Below, piece after piece: positions 1 through 6,577 of a DNA stretch of 14,369 nucleotides (the first letter of the stretch is position 1; the number at the start of each line of letters is the position of its first letter). The translations under genes and the position numbers were made by a program. This stretch comes from Treponema sp. (GTDB lineage: Bacteria; Spirochaetota; Spirochaetia; Treponematales; Breznakiellaceae): the NCBI GenBank assembly GCA_031258265.1, contig JAIRNB010000375.1, forward strand, positions 1 through 14,369. The letters run 5' to 3'. Below the pieces are notes generated by a model, which was not told the DNA's origin, did no database searches, and saw only the letters and a list, made by a program, of their open reading frames with translations.

Positions 1-501
1 TTTGACACGGTATCCCTGCAAAAGCTTCCCGGCTTTGAAGGTAAGATCGCCGTTGTCGATTACGGAGTCGGACAAAACCTGGAACTCCTGCGTTCCCAGG
101 TGAACAACTTTAATGTTCAGGCTTCGGTGGCCCGGCGGATCAGCAATTATGTGGAGGCAAATTTCGGCGGTGAACAACTGGGGGACAAAAATACCGCGGA
201 AAACAGAAGCTTTGTGGAAGAGGTGGTGGCTACCTTTTCCCGGGTAGAGATCAACGGCCTTGCCAAAGAAAAGGAATACTGGGTTAAGCTGCGCACCATT
301 GACCGCGGCAAAAAAACAGAGACTGAACAGTATTACTACTATGTGCTTTACTCGATCCCTGAACAGACACTGAACGAGCAGATTGCCCGGGCCATGAGTA
401 ATATTCCCGCCAAAACAAAGGATCAGGAGGAGATCCGTTCCAATGTGGAGGAGGCCATGAGGAGGGCGGCGTACAACAGCGTTGAGGAAGGCGGCGCGTA
501 G
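1..501 (+). CDS. Partial CDS (3' end), conserved hypothetical, possibly LPP20-like envelope protein
   Basis: The reading frame is open from the first base of the window, so the gene starts upstream; the GTG at 100 is inside the same open frame and is unlikely to be the true start. The visible 166 residues begin FDTVSLQKLPGFEGK and end VEEGGA. The layout is alpha/beta: a helix with alanine and arginine (VARRISNYVEANF), a region carrying VEEVVATFSRVEINGL, then a strand-rich part with EYWVKLR and a run of four tyrosines followed by VLYSIPEQTLNEQIARAM. This order resembles the LPP20-type domain of bacterial envelope lipoproteins, but the match is by eye and weak. No catalytic motif is visible. 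The signal peptide or lipobox that would prove export lies outside the window. A rho-independent terminator follows directly. Confidence 0.75.
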   Translation, partial: FDTVSLQKLPGFEGKIAVVDYGVGQNLELLRSQVNNFNVQASVARRISNYVEANFGGEQLGDKNTAENRSFVEEVVATFSRVEINGLAKEKEYWVKLRTIDRGKKTETEQYYYYVLYSIPEQTLNEQIARAMSNIPAKTKDQEEIRSNVEEAMRRAAYNSVEEGGA

Positions 502-535
502 CAGCCCGCCGCGATGCGGATTTTTGGGCTGTTTT
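502..535 (+). terminator. Rho-independent terminator after the first gene
   Basis: Directly after the TAG stop, CAGCCC (502-507) pairs with GGGCTG (526-531). An inner stem CCGC (509-512)/GCGG (516-519) has a GAT loop, and TTTT follows at 532-535. This is the clearest stem-plus-U-tract terminator on the plus strand of the window. Confidence 0.7.
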
Positions 536-537
536 GA

Positions 538-568
538 GGCCCGCGGTCCGGTTTTTCCGGCGCGGGCC
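538..568. terminator. GC-rich hairpin between convergent genes, probable terminator of the NYN gene
   Basis: GGCCCGCG (538-545) pairs with CGCGGGCC (561-568), and CCGG (548-551) pairs with CCGG (557-560) around a TTTTT loop; only the GT at 546-547 is unpaired. The hairpin touches the minus-strand stop codon at 569-571. It has no U-tract on the minus side, so a termination role is inferred from position and stem strength. Confidence 0.5.
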
Positions 569-1546
569 CTATGTTTCCAGGGTGTCGGCCTCAGCGGCAA
601 GGAACACCTTTGTCGCCCGGTAACGGGGGGCCGCCGCTATTTTTGTCTGTTCTTCGTCCGCTTCCTGGAAATATTTAACCTTCATCCCCGGTTTTAGATC
701 GTTGAAATCGGCATTTTCCACGGTGCTGAAATGAAAAAATATATTATTACAGCTCCTGTCCTCGATAAAACCGTAGCCGTCTTTTATGTTAAGGATTGTG
801 GAATAGCGGATATTTTCTTCATCGCCGCCGTGGGACGGGGAAGCCCCGCCGTTTAACTGCTTATTACCCACAATATCGTTGATAGAGATGGAATGATCCC
901 GGTCCACGACAAAAAGATTTTTAACGAATTCATCATAAGATCTATTTTCGATTACCTGAGTCATGTAAACGGGGTGGTACACTTCTTCCAGCAGCTGCTG
1001 TGAAGTACGGGTGCTTTCCAGCCGTCCGCTTTCGCTGTAATAGTCAAAATCCCAACTGATAAGCATTACATGGGCCCCCAGGGTATTGAGTTTCCTTACC
1101 AGGGGAACGTAGTCTCCGTCGCAGACTACCAGCACGATGATGTCAAAATGCTTGTACATGGTCATCTCAAAGGCTTCCAGGGCAAGCCACACGTCAATGC
1201 CCTTTTCCTGAAGGGTGTTGTTTGGTCCGTTCCGCAGGGGCAGGTAATGGGTAATGATATTTTCCCGCATCAGAATATCTTCGAATATCCTTTCGCTTTG
1301 TACCTTTTCCCCCATTTCCCGGGCGGAAGAACGGCCCTTGAAATAATGGGCGTCTATAATTTGGCATTGCTTAAAATCGGTCCCGCTGATTGCCGCCGCT
1401 TCATTACGGATAAAATCGTGGAGGCCGGAAATACTTATCCGCGCCTTTTTAGGATGCTCGTATTTGTAATAGTTACTCACTTTGTAAAAGTAATATCCAT
1501 CATAAAAAATACCAATTCGAACCAGATTAGTCAGCGTATTATTCAT
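569..1546 (-). CDS. NYN (LabA/DUF88-like) domain protein with C-terminal cold-shock-like domain
   Basis: The 325-residue product starts MNNTLTNLVRIGIFYDGYYF. Residues about 8-185 form a NYN domain of the PIN fold: an early strand with IFYDG (D16), EKGIDVWLAL (D118) and VVCDGDYVPLVRKL (D143, D145). These are the acidic positions expected of this proposed metal-dependent RNase family. Residues about 247-315 look like a cold-shock/OB fold with RNP1-like GYGFIE (257-262) and RNP2-like NIFFHFS (268-274). The likely role is RNA binding and perhaps RNA cleavage in the cytoplasm; no substrate can be named. I chose the ATG at 1546 because the domain begins right there and a strong promoter lies immediately upstream. 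The frame stays open to 1765, but that extension runs antisense through the tRNA gene and is not believable. A second possible start is the ATG at 1627. No Shine-Dalgarno sequence is seen before 1546. Confidence 0.85.
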   Translation of the reverse strand: MNNTLTNLVRIGIFYDGYYFYKVSNYYKYEHPKKARISISGLHDFIRNEAAAISGTDFKQCQIIDAHYFKGRSSAREMGEKVQSERIFEDILMRENIITHYLPLRNGPNNTLQEKGIDVWLALEAFEMTMYKHFDIIVLVVCDGDYVPLVRKLNTLGAHVMLISWDFDYYSESGRLESTRTSQQLLEEVYHPVYMTQVIENRSYDEFVKNLFVVDRDHSISINDIVGNKQLNGGASPSHGGDEENIRYSTILNIKDGYGFIEDRSCNNIFFHFSTVENADFNDLKPGMKVKYFQEADEEQTKIAAAPRYRATKVFLAAEADTLET

Positions 1547-1555
1547 AACATGATT

Positions 1556-1584
1556 ATTATAGCTGATAATTTCCGGCTTCACAA
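1556..1584 (-). promoter_or_regulatory. Sigma70-type promoter of the NYN gene, leaderless arrangement
   Basis: On the minus strand a -35 TTGTGA (1584-1579) is followed after exactly 17 nt by a perfect -10 TATAAT (1561-1556). The expected transcription start is near 1549, only about 2-4 nt before the ATG at 1546. No ribosome binding site is present in that gap. Confidence 0.6.
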
Positions 1585-1651
1585 GATGTCCTGCCGCCGC
1601 TAAAGAAAAAGTTCCCGTCCCCCTCATTCTGATCCCGCCCCCCGGCGGCAC

Positions 1652-1680
1652 TTGCGCTTTTTTGTTCAAAGTGGTATAGT
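1652..1680 (+). promoter_or_regulatory. Sigma70-type promoter of tRNA-Thr
   Basis: TTGCGC (1652-1657), a 17-nt spacer and TATAGT (1675-1680) lie 20 bases ahead of the tRNA. The expected start near 1687 would give a short 5' leader. The promoter faces away from the NYN gene. Confidence 0.6.
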
Positions 1681-1699
1681 CCTCTGTGGCATTTTTCCT

Positions 1700-1772
<73 letters not shown>

Positions 1773-1865
1773 GTTATTTGGCAGTCTGCCGCAACGCGGT
1801 ATTACAGGCTGCCGCGAATCTTCGCTTCGACAGCGGCCTGCGGGCCCGCCTGCCGGGCGCTTATG

Positions 1866-1901
1866 GCGGTTCTTTCAAAACTTCCGTTTTGAAAGAACCG
1901 C
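1866..1901. repeat. Perfect 16-bp palindrome, REP-like
   Basis: The arm GCGGTTCTTTCAAAAC (1866-1881) is perfectly complementary to 1886-1901, around a TTCC loop. The inner 24 bases (1872-1895) match a minus-strand segment at 14188-14211 at 20 of 24 positions, so this is a dispersed repeat rather than a chance hairpin. It could act as a processing or stop site for the tRNA transcript. Confidence 0.75.
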
Positions 1902-2092
1902 TTATATATGAAACGCAGCAAACTGTCATCAAAAATTATAGGGCCCCCCTGTTCCGGGGCACGGGAAACCGCTTTTCATTTAAAAGATTACCGGAAAAAA
2001 ACCGTAGGCGGATTAAAAAAAACAGAAATGTGAAATTCCCCCGAAACCGGGGGGTAAATTCTATGTTCCGGTTTTTGTTTTTGACGGACACT

Positions 2093-2117
2093 GCCCCCCG
2101 TGGTTCCGGGGCTTTTT
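2093..2117 (+). terminator. Possible rho-independent terminator of the tRNA transcript
   Basis: GCCCC (2093-2097) pairs with GGGGC (2108-2112) and TTTTT follows at 2113-2117. The stem is short with a 10-nt loop, and it lies about 320 nt past the tRNA, so the link is weak. Confidence 0.35.
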
Positions 2118-2123
2118 ACCCGG

Positions 2124-2154
2124 TCCCGCAGGGCTTCCCCAGGGGTTTGCGGGA
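2124..2154 (-). terminator. Hairpin just after the YgjP-like gene
   Basis: TCCCGCA (2124-2130) pairs with TGCGGGA (2148-2154), and inside it CCCC (2137-2140) faces GGGG (2142-2145). It starts 5 nt past the minus-strand stop at 2160. There is no clear U-tract, so termination is inferred from position. Confidence 0.45.
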
Positions 2155-2159
2155 TTGGC

Positions 2160-2882
2160 TTATATTTCTCCCCGGTTCATCTGTGTCCGTATAAGTTTCC
2201 ACTCCGGGAGGTACTTGTCCATAAGCCGGTAGAAATTCCGGTTATGGGAGGGTTCCAGGATATGGATAAGCTCATGGAGGATGACGTATTCCAGGCACCG
2301 GGGGGACCTTTTTGCCAGTTCCGTGTTAAGGCGGATGGTTTGTTTTGTATAGTTGCAGCTTCCCCAGTGGGATTTCATCTTCCGGTAGTAGATTCGCTGT
2401 ACACTGACGCCGATCCGGGCCGCCCAGAGGGGAACCAGGCGGGAAGCCTCTTCTTTTAGCTGACGGCGGTACCATTTGTCCAGTAATTTTTGCCTTGCCG
2501 CAAGGCTGTCTCCGGGGCGGACGGACATCAGCAGCCGGCCTTCCGCGGCTCCGATCCGGGGGCGGCCCTGCCTTTCGGCCAGTTCCAGCCTGTGGGGGAG
2601 GCCCCAGACATAAAAAATTCCCCGGTCCTCCGGCGCTGCGGCGTAGCCCGGATTTCCCCGGAACCGGGCCCGGTGTTTTTCTATCCAGGCCGTCTTGGAG
2701 GCCACGAAATTTTGGATGAACTGCCGGGGGGTATGGAGGGGGGCGGAGACGTGGATTCGTTCCCCCTGCGCCGCGGCCTTGGGGGGATAGATAGTCATTC
2801 GCAGGGTCTTAACCTGCCGGTATTCAACTTCTATCTGGTAATTCCCGGCCTGGAGGAGTTCCGTTATTGCCATGGGGATCAT
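2160..2882 (-). CDS. YgjP/DUF45 (SprT-like) zinc metallohydrolase family protein
   Basis: This family carries a metallopeptidase-like zinc site; its cellular substrate is not well established. Counting from the ATG at 2882 (240 residues), the signature region is SHWGSC (W173 to C176), then HELIH (203-207), a further His at 213 in EPSHNRNF, and YLPEW near the end. The spacing matches the family's HExxH-plus-His metal site. The N-terminal half (EYRQVKTLRMTIYPP, then VSAP and FVASKTAWIEKHR) is also typical of DUF45, and the length is usual. The start is uncertain: TTG at 2909, ATG at 2882 and ATG at 2873 are all in frame, and none has a clear ribosome binding site. The gene stands alone, divergent from the Nfn genes, with about 140 nt between. 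Confidence 0.88.
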   Translation of the reverse strand: MIPMAITELLQAGNYQIEVEYRQVKTLRMTIYPPKAAAQGERIHVSAPLHTPRQFIQNFVASKTAWIEKHRARFRGNPGYAAAPEDRGIFYVWGLPHRLELAERQGRPRIGAAEGRLLMSVRPGDSLAARQKLLDKWYRRQLKEEASRLVPLWAARIGVSVQRIYYRKMKSHWGSCNYTKQTIRLNTELAKRSPRCLEYVILHELIHILEPSHNRNFYRLMDKYLPEWKLIRTQMNRGEI

Positions 2883-3020
2883 AGAATCTTGGCAGGGTCT
2901 GTTTGTCAAGTTGCCGCCGTTTTTTTCCCGCCACTTTTTAACGCTGGATGTGCGCGGTTGAAAACATCGGTAAAATGCTGCACATTAGCCCCTGCCGGTA
3001 AAAGCCGGAGCGGAGGATCA

Positions 3021-3875
3021 TTGAACAGGATTATCTCAAAAAAGCAGCTTTCCGCGGAAGTGTTCGAGATGGTGGTGGAGGCGCCCCTTATTGCCGGGGC
3101 CCGGAAGGCGGGGCAGTTCCTGATCGTTCAGATTGACAGTGAATGGGGGGAACGGATTCCCCTAACCATAGCGGACGCGGATACCGCCGCCGGGACTGTT
3201 ACCCTGGTGTTCCAGACCGTGGGGGCCACTACCCATAAGCTTGCCTGGAAAGAGCCGGGGGAATTTGTGGAAAATATTCTGGGTCCCCTGGGAAACCCCA
3301 CCCATATCGAGAAATTTGGGACCGTGGTCTGCGTGGGGGGCGGTATCGGCGCGGCCCCCCTGTTCCCCATTGTCCAGGCCATGAAGGCCGCGGGGAACCG
3401 GGTCCAGGTGATCATCGGCGCTCGCAGCAGGGAACTGGTGATCTTTGAGGAGCGGATGGGACAATACGCCGACGGGCTTACCATTGTTACCGATGACGGT
3501 TCCTACGGCAGAAAGGCCCTGGTTACTGAACCTTTGAAGGAGTTCTGCCAGGCCGATCCCAAGCCGGATATGGCGGTGGCCATAGGGCCTCCCATTATGA
3601 TGAAATTCTGTACCAAGACCGCTGGGGAATTTAACGTGCCTATCATGGTGTCCTTGAACACGATCATGATCGACGGGACGGGGATGTGCGGCGGCTGCCG
3701 GGTGAATGTGGGGGGAAAGACCAAATTTGTCTGTGTGGACGGCCCGGAATTCGACGGCCGCCTGGTGGATTTTGAAAACATGATGATCCGGATGCGGGCC
3801 TTTAAGGAGCGGGAAGAGCTGGATCACCACCGCTGCCATCTGGAATTGGGCCTGGAAGGATCTCCGGGAAGCTGA
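3021..3875 (+). CDS. nfnA: NfnA-type small subunit: FAD/NAD-binding, [2Fe-2S] ferredoxin-NADP reductase-like
   Basis: The 284-residue product is the small subunit of the NADH-dependent reduced ferredoxin:NADP+ oxidoreductase, a cytoplasmic flavin-based electron-bifurcating complex. Order of parts: a FAD-binding beta barrel with RIPLT (45-49), a nucleotide-binding Rossmann part with CVGGGIGAAPLFP (GGGIG 106-110), and an iron-sulfur tail. The tail has Asp218 in DGTGMCGGC, Cys223, Cys226 and Cys238, that is three cysteines and one aspartate. Known Nfn small subunits bind [2Fe-2S] with Asp plus three Cys, whereas PyrK uses four Cys, so this favours Nfn over dihydroorotate dehydrogenase. The start is TTG at 3021, with GGAGG at 3012-3016 just before it; the frame is open further upstream, but that part runs antisense to the YgjP-like gene and has no family similarity. 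The partner subunit lies downstream. Confidence 0.88.
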   Translation: MNRIISKKQLSAEVFEMVVEAPLIAGARKAGQFLIVQIDSEWGERIPLTIADADTAAGTVTLVFQTVGATTHKLAWKEPGEFVENILGPLGNPTHIEKFGTVVCVGGGIGAAPLFPIVQAMKAAGNRVQVIIGARSRELVIFEERMGQYADGLTIVTDDGSYGRKALVTEPLKEFCQADPKPDMAVAIGPPIMMKFCTKTAGEFNVPIMVSLNTIMIDGTGMCGGCRVNVGGKTKFVCVDGPEFDGRLVDFENMMIRMRAFKEREELDHHRCHLELGLEGSPGS

Positions 3876-4149
3876 TTCGGCGGCCCCGCCGGGGGACTGG
3901 GGGGCGTTACGGGGGGCGCCCGGCGGCTGTGTCCCGTAAATCCGGTGTCCGCGGCTGCCCTGGCTTTTGCCCCCCGTTGAGGGGGGTGCCGGAAGCCCTG
4001 GCAGCCTGTTGCAATGTAGATTTTTTGCATATAGGGCGCCACAGGCGCCTGCGCAAAAAATCACGATTATTGGGTTGCCAGCAAAGCGCCGGGCTGGAGG
4101 CAGGGGGGAGGCTTCCCCCCCTTAAAAACTCTTATCGGAAGGGAAGATC
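3876..4149. other. Hairpin-rich spacer between the two Nfn genes
   Basis: No gene is supported in these 274 nt. They hold a small CGGCG/CGCCG stem (3878-3891) right after the stop, a C6/G6 hairpin (3970-3986), a two-part inverted repeat (4019-4062) and a G6/C6 hairpin (4103-4120). None has a U-tract. Whether the two genes are cotranscribed cannot be read from the sequence. Confidence 0.6.
4019..4062. repeat. Two-part inverted repeat
   Basis: GATTTTTTGC (4019-4028) is perfectly complementary to GCAAAAAATC (4053-4062). Inside it GGCGCC (4035-4040) pairs with GGCGCC (4044-4049) around ACA. The T run precedes the stem and the A run follows it on both strands, the reverse of a terminator. Confidence 0.65.
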
Positions 4150-5649
4150 GTGGGAGATACAAAGACCTGGAGTGTTCTTGATGCGGAGGCGGGGAAGCTC
4201 CTTTTTCCCCTGCTGGAGCGGAAGGGACGGGGGGAAAGGCTGAGTCCCAGGGAGCGGATGGGGATTCCCCCCCAGGAGATGGCTGTTCAGGAAAGCGGGA
4301 TCCGCTGCCGCAATATGGACGAGGTGGCCCTGGGTTATAGTGAAAACCAGGCCCGGCTGGAGGCGGAGCGTTGTCTGGGCTGCGGGAACGCGCCCTGTGT
4401 TAAGGGCTGTCCTGTGGGGGTCCCTATTCCCCGGTTTATCGCGGAGATTCAACGGGGGGATTTTAGGGCCGCGGTGGATGTTATCAAAGAGACGAATCTA
4501 CTTCCCGCGGTCTGCGGCAGGGTTTGTCCCCAGGAAAAGCAATGCCAGGCGGAGTGTACCCTGGGGAAGAGTCTTAAAGCTGTGGACAAGGCTGTGGCTA
4601 TCGGCAGGCTGGAACGTTTTGCGGCGGACTGGGAGCGGGAGGGGGGCAGGGTGAAGCTTCCCGCGCTGAAGCCTTCCACGGGGAAACAGGTGGCGGTGAT
4701 TGGTTCCGGTCCGGCGGGGCTTACGGTGGCGGCGGATACGGCCAGGGAGGGCCACGCCGTGACGGTTTTTGAGGCTTTCCACAAGACCGGCGGGGTTATG
4801 GTCTACGGTATTCCCGAATTCCGGCTTCCCAAGCGGATTGTCCAGGCCGATGTGGAGGGGCTTGCCGGTATGGGGGTCCGGTTTGAGACAAACTATCTGG
4901 CGGGCCGGACCCGGAGTATCGGGGAATTCCTGGGGGAGGATCGTTACGATGCGGTGTTTATCGGCGTGGGGGCGGGGCTTCCCAAATTCCTGGATATTCC
5001 CGGGGAAAATTATGTGGGGGTCCAGAGCGCCAATGAGTACCTTACCAGGGCTAACTTGATGAAGGCCTATGACAGGGAACGGGCGGCTACTCCCACGTTC
5101 CACTCCCGGAAGGCGGCGGTGATTGGCGGGGGGAATGTGGCGATGGACGCCGCCCGGATGGCCCTGCGGCTGGGGGCGGAGGAGGTTCATGTGATCTACC
5201 GCCGTACCAGGGAGGAGATGCCGGCCAGGGCGGAGGAAGTGGAACATGCCATGGAGGAGGGGATTCATTTTGATTTTTTGAGGAATCCCGTGAAGATCCT
5301 GGGGGATGAAAAGGGTTTTGTGACGGGTATGGAACTGCGGAAGTTCCGCCTGGGGGAACCGGATCAGTCCGGCCGGCGCAGCCCTGTGGAGATTCCCGGA
5401 TCGGAGTACCTTTTTGACTGCGATATGGTGATTGTGGCCCTGGGGAATGAGTCCAATCCCCTGCTTACCCGGAACACCCCCGGCCTGGCCGCCGATAAGC
5501 GGGGCCGGATACTGGTGGACGAGAATCAAAAGACATCGCTGGAAAGGGTCTATGCCGGGGGGGATATTGTCCTGGGGGCCGCTACGGTGATTCTAGCCAT
5601 GGGGGAGGGCCGCCGGGCCGCCGCCGCGATTAACCGGCTTCTTTTATGA
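4150..5649 (+). CDS. nfnB: NfnB-type large subunit: GltD-like NADPH-binding flavoprotein with two [4Fe-4S] motifs
   Basis: The 499-residue product belongs to the family often annotated as homotetrameric glutamate synthase (GltA) or the GltD small chain. No glutamine amidotransferase or FMN glutamate synthase domain is present, and an NfnA-type gene is adjacent, so NfnB is the better call. In the complex this subunit holds the NADPH site and the bifurcating FAD. Visible parts: an N-terminal extension; cysteines 75, 78, 83 and 87 (CLGCGNAPCVKGCP); cysteines 122, 126, 132 and 136 with E129 between (CGRVCPQEKQC); a FAD dinucleotide motif VIGSGPAG (183-190); an NADPH motif GGGNVAMDAAR (326-336); YRRTREEMPA (350-359); and a C-terminal second FAD motif with GGD and GEGRRAA. 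In known NfnB one cluster has a Glu ligand, for which E129 is a candidate here. The start is GTG with GGAAGG 7 nt upstream; an in-frame stop at 4123 excludes a longer protein. Confidence 0.9.
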   Translation: MGDTKTWSVLDAEAGKLLFPLLERKGRGERLSPRERMGIPPQEMAVQESGIRCRNMDEVALGYSENQARLEAERCLGCGNAPCVKGCPVGVPIPRFIAEIQRGDFRAAVDVIKETNLLPAVCGRVCPQEKQCQAECTLGKSLKAVDKAVAIGRLERFAADWEREGGRVKLPALKPSTGKQVAVIGSGPAGLTVAADTAREGHAVTVFEAFHKTGGVMVYGIPEFRLPKRIVQADVEGLAGMGVRFETNYLAGRTRSIGEFLGEDRYDAVFIGVGAGLPKFLDIPGENYVGVQSANEYLTRANLMKAYDRERAATPTFHSRKAAVIGGGNVAMDAARMALRLGAEEVHVIYRRTREEMPARAEEVEHAMEEGIHFDFLRNPVKILGDEKGFVTGMELRKFRLGEPDQSGRRSPVEIPGSEYLFDCDMVIVALGNESNPLLTRNTPGLAADKRGRILVDENQKTSLERVYAGGDIVLGAATVILAMGEGRRAAAAINRLLL

Positions 5650-5689
5650 TATTCTTGTATGATGATAGTAGTTGTATAAAAGTTATTAT

Positions 5690-6406
5690 ATGAAACATCC
5701 TGTCCTGCGGGGCTTTGCCTTTTTTACCGCTTTTATCCTTTTGGGCTTCGATCTGGACTTCCGGGGGACTTTGCTTTTTGCCCAGACCTCCGGCGAGTCC
5801 CTTACGGCGGTGCAGAACTACCGGATTGGCCGGGACCTGGAAGCCAATGGCCGTATGGGCGAGGCCAACCGGTATTACGATGAGGCTGTCCGCCAGTGCC
5901 TGGATCTGGTATCCCGGAACGCCGCCGACCGGGATACCTACGCCGCTATTACCTGGGCCCTGCTGCGTCAAACGAAGTACGCGGAGGTTGTCTCCTGGGC
6001 CGAACAGGGGCTTAATCTTTTTACCGATGATTACCGGATAGTGGAAACCATGGGGGAAGCCTACTTCCACCTGAACGACTATGACCGTTCCCTTGGCTGT
6101 ATGCAGCGTTACGTCAACGCCGTTCCCCAGGGGGAACGGACTTCGGTGGCCTATTTCTATATCGCCGAGGTTTTCCGCCTTCGCCGGCAGTACCGCCGGG
6201 CCGACATCGCCTACACCACCGCCCTGCGCCTGAGTCCGGGGCTTTTCCTGTGGTGGTACCGCCTTGGCCTGGTGCGGGAAGCCCTGGAGGAGTACCCCGG
6301 CGCCGGGGAGGCCTATGGGCAGGCCCTGCAGCTCAACCCCAATCACGGCGAGTCTGAGGCGGCCCTGGCCCGCATCCGGGGACGGACGCTTCCGGGGGCG
6401 GACTAA
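5690..6406 (+). CDS. Exported tetratricopeptide repeat (TPR) protein
   Basis: The 238-residue product begins with a probable signal peptide: basic start MKHPVLR, hydrophobic segment about 9-20, and a likely cut after FAQ near residue 32. No lipobox cysteine is seen. The rest is almost all helical repeats. About five TPR units can be picked out near residues 41-74, 82-112, 115-147, 151-184 and 185-218, with the usual small and aromatic pattern (for example EANRYYDEAVRQ, ADIAYTTALRLSP and GEAYGQALQLNPNHGE). TPR proteins act as binding scaffolds, so the likely place is the periplasm, with an unknown partner. A TTG at 5672 could extend it by 6 residues, but the ATG gives a normal signal peptide. 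An AT-rich stretch (5641-5690) separates it from nfnB, so it may have its own promoter; no good ribosome binding site is seen. Confidence 0.85.
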   Translation: MKHPVLRGFAFFTAFILLGFDLDFRGTLLFAQTSGESLTAVQNYRIGRDLEANGRMGEANRYYDEAVRQCLDLVSRNAADRDTYAAITWALLRQTKYAEVVSWAEQGLNLFTDDYRIVETMGEAYFHLNDYDRSLGCMQRYVNAVPQGERTSVAYFYIAEVFRLRRQYRRADIAYTTALRLSPGLFLWWYRLGLVREALEEYPGAGEAYGQALQLNPNHGESEAALARIRGRTLPGAD

Positions 6407-6419
6407 TTTTTAGGAAGCC

Positions 6420-6449
6420 CTGTCCATGATAGAGGTGTATTATGGACAG
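6420..6449. repeat. Inverted repeat CTGTCCAT/ATGGACAG upstream of hflK
   Basis: CTGTCCAT (6420-6427) pairs with ATGGACAG (6442-6449) across 14 nt. The right arm continues as TGGACAGACT, which is found again at 8596-8605 past hflC. It may be an operator or an RNA stem after the TPR gene. Confidence 0.55.
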
Positions 6450-6483
6450 ACTCGAATTAGCATGAACAAAAAAATTGAAAAAA

Positions 6484-6512
6484 CGGTTTTTTGGCCCTGG
6501 GCCGGAAAACCG
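6484..6512 (+). promoter_or_regulatory. Strong leader hairpin upstream of hflK, possible attenuator
   Basis: CGGTTTT (6484-6490) pairs with AAAACCG (6506-6512), GGCC (6493-6496) pairs with GGCC (6500-6503) around CTG, and the intervening TT/GG would form two U-G pairs in RNA, giving a near-continuous 13-bp stem. A second stem AAAACC/GGTTTT (about 6526-6542) follows, and its A-rich arm resembles the first stem's right arm, so the two could compete. Confidence 0.4.
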
Positions 6513-6577
6513 CGAGGGCTTCGGAAAAACCGGCCGGGTTTTGCAAGAAGCTTAAGATTCGGTAATGTGGAGGTAAT

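Larger units (their letters stand above)
1773..2159. other. Gene-free stretch after the tRNA, rich in inverted repeats
   Basis: I see no convincing gene here. The stretch holds a structured GC-rich part (about 1809-1862), the perfect palindrome at 1866-1901, an A-rich part (about 1915-2035), a small C5G/CG5 hairpin (2038-2053), a terminator-like stem with T5 (2093-2117), and a stem just after the stop of the YgjP-like gene (2124-2154). Open frames across it show no family signature and start inside the tRNA. Confidence 0.6.

Noticed and set aside
2490..3020. Longer N-terminus for the NfnA-type protein
   Set aside because: This part is antisense to the YgjP-like gene, has no FNR similarity, and a TTG with a good ribosome binding site stands where the family begins.
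4019..4062. Rho-independent terminator between the Nfn genes
   Set aside because: The T run comes before and the A run after the stem on either strand, the opposite of a terminator; kept only as an inverted repeat.
3162..4064. 300-residue minus-strand open frame opposite nfnA
   Set aside because: Shadow of a clear FAD/NAD-binding protein with conserved motifs on the plus strand; Pro/His/Gly-rich without motifs.
4498..5529. 343-residue minus-strand open frame opposite nfnB
   Set aside because: Antisense shadow; the plus strand has iron-sulfur, FAD and NADPH motifs in order.
4150..5649. Glutamate synthase (GltA/GltD) role
   Set aside because: No large glutamate synthase subunit is adjacent, and the NfnA-type partner with Asp/Cys ligands fits an Nfn complex better.
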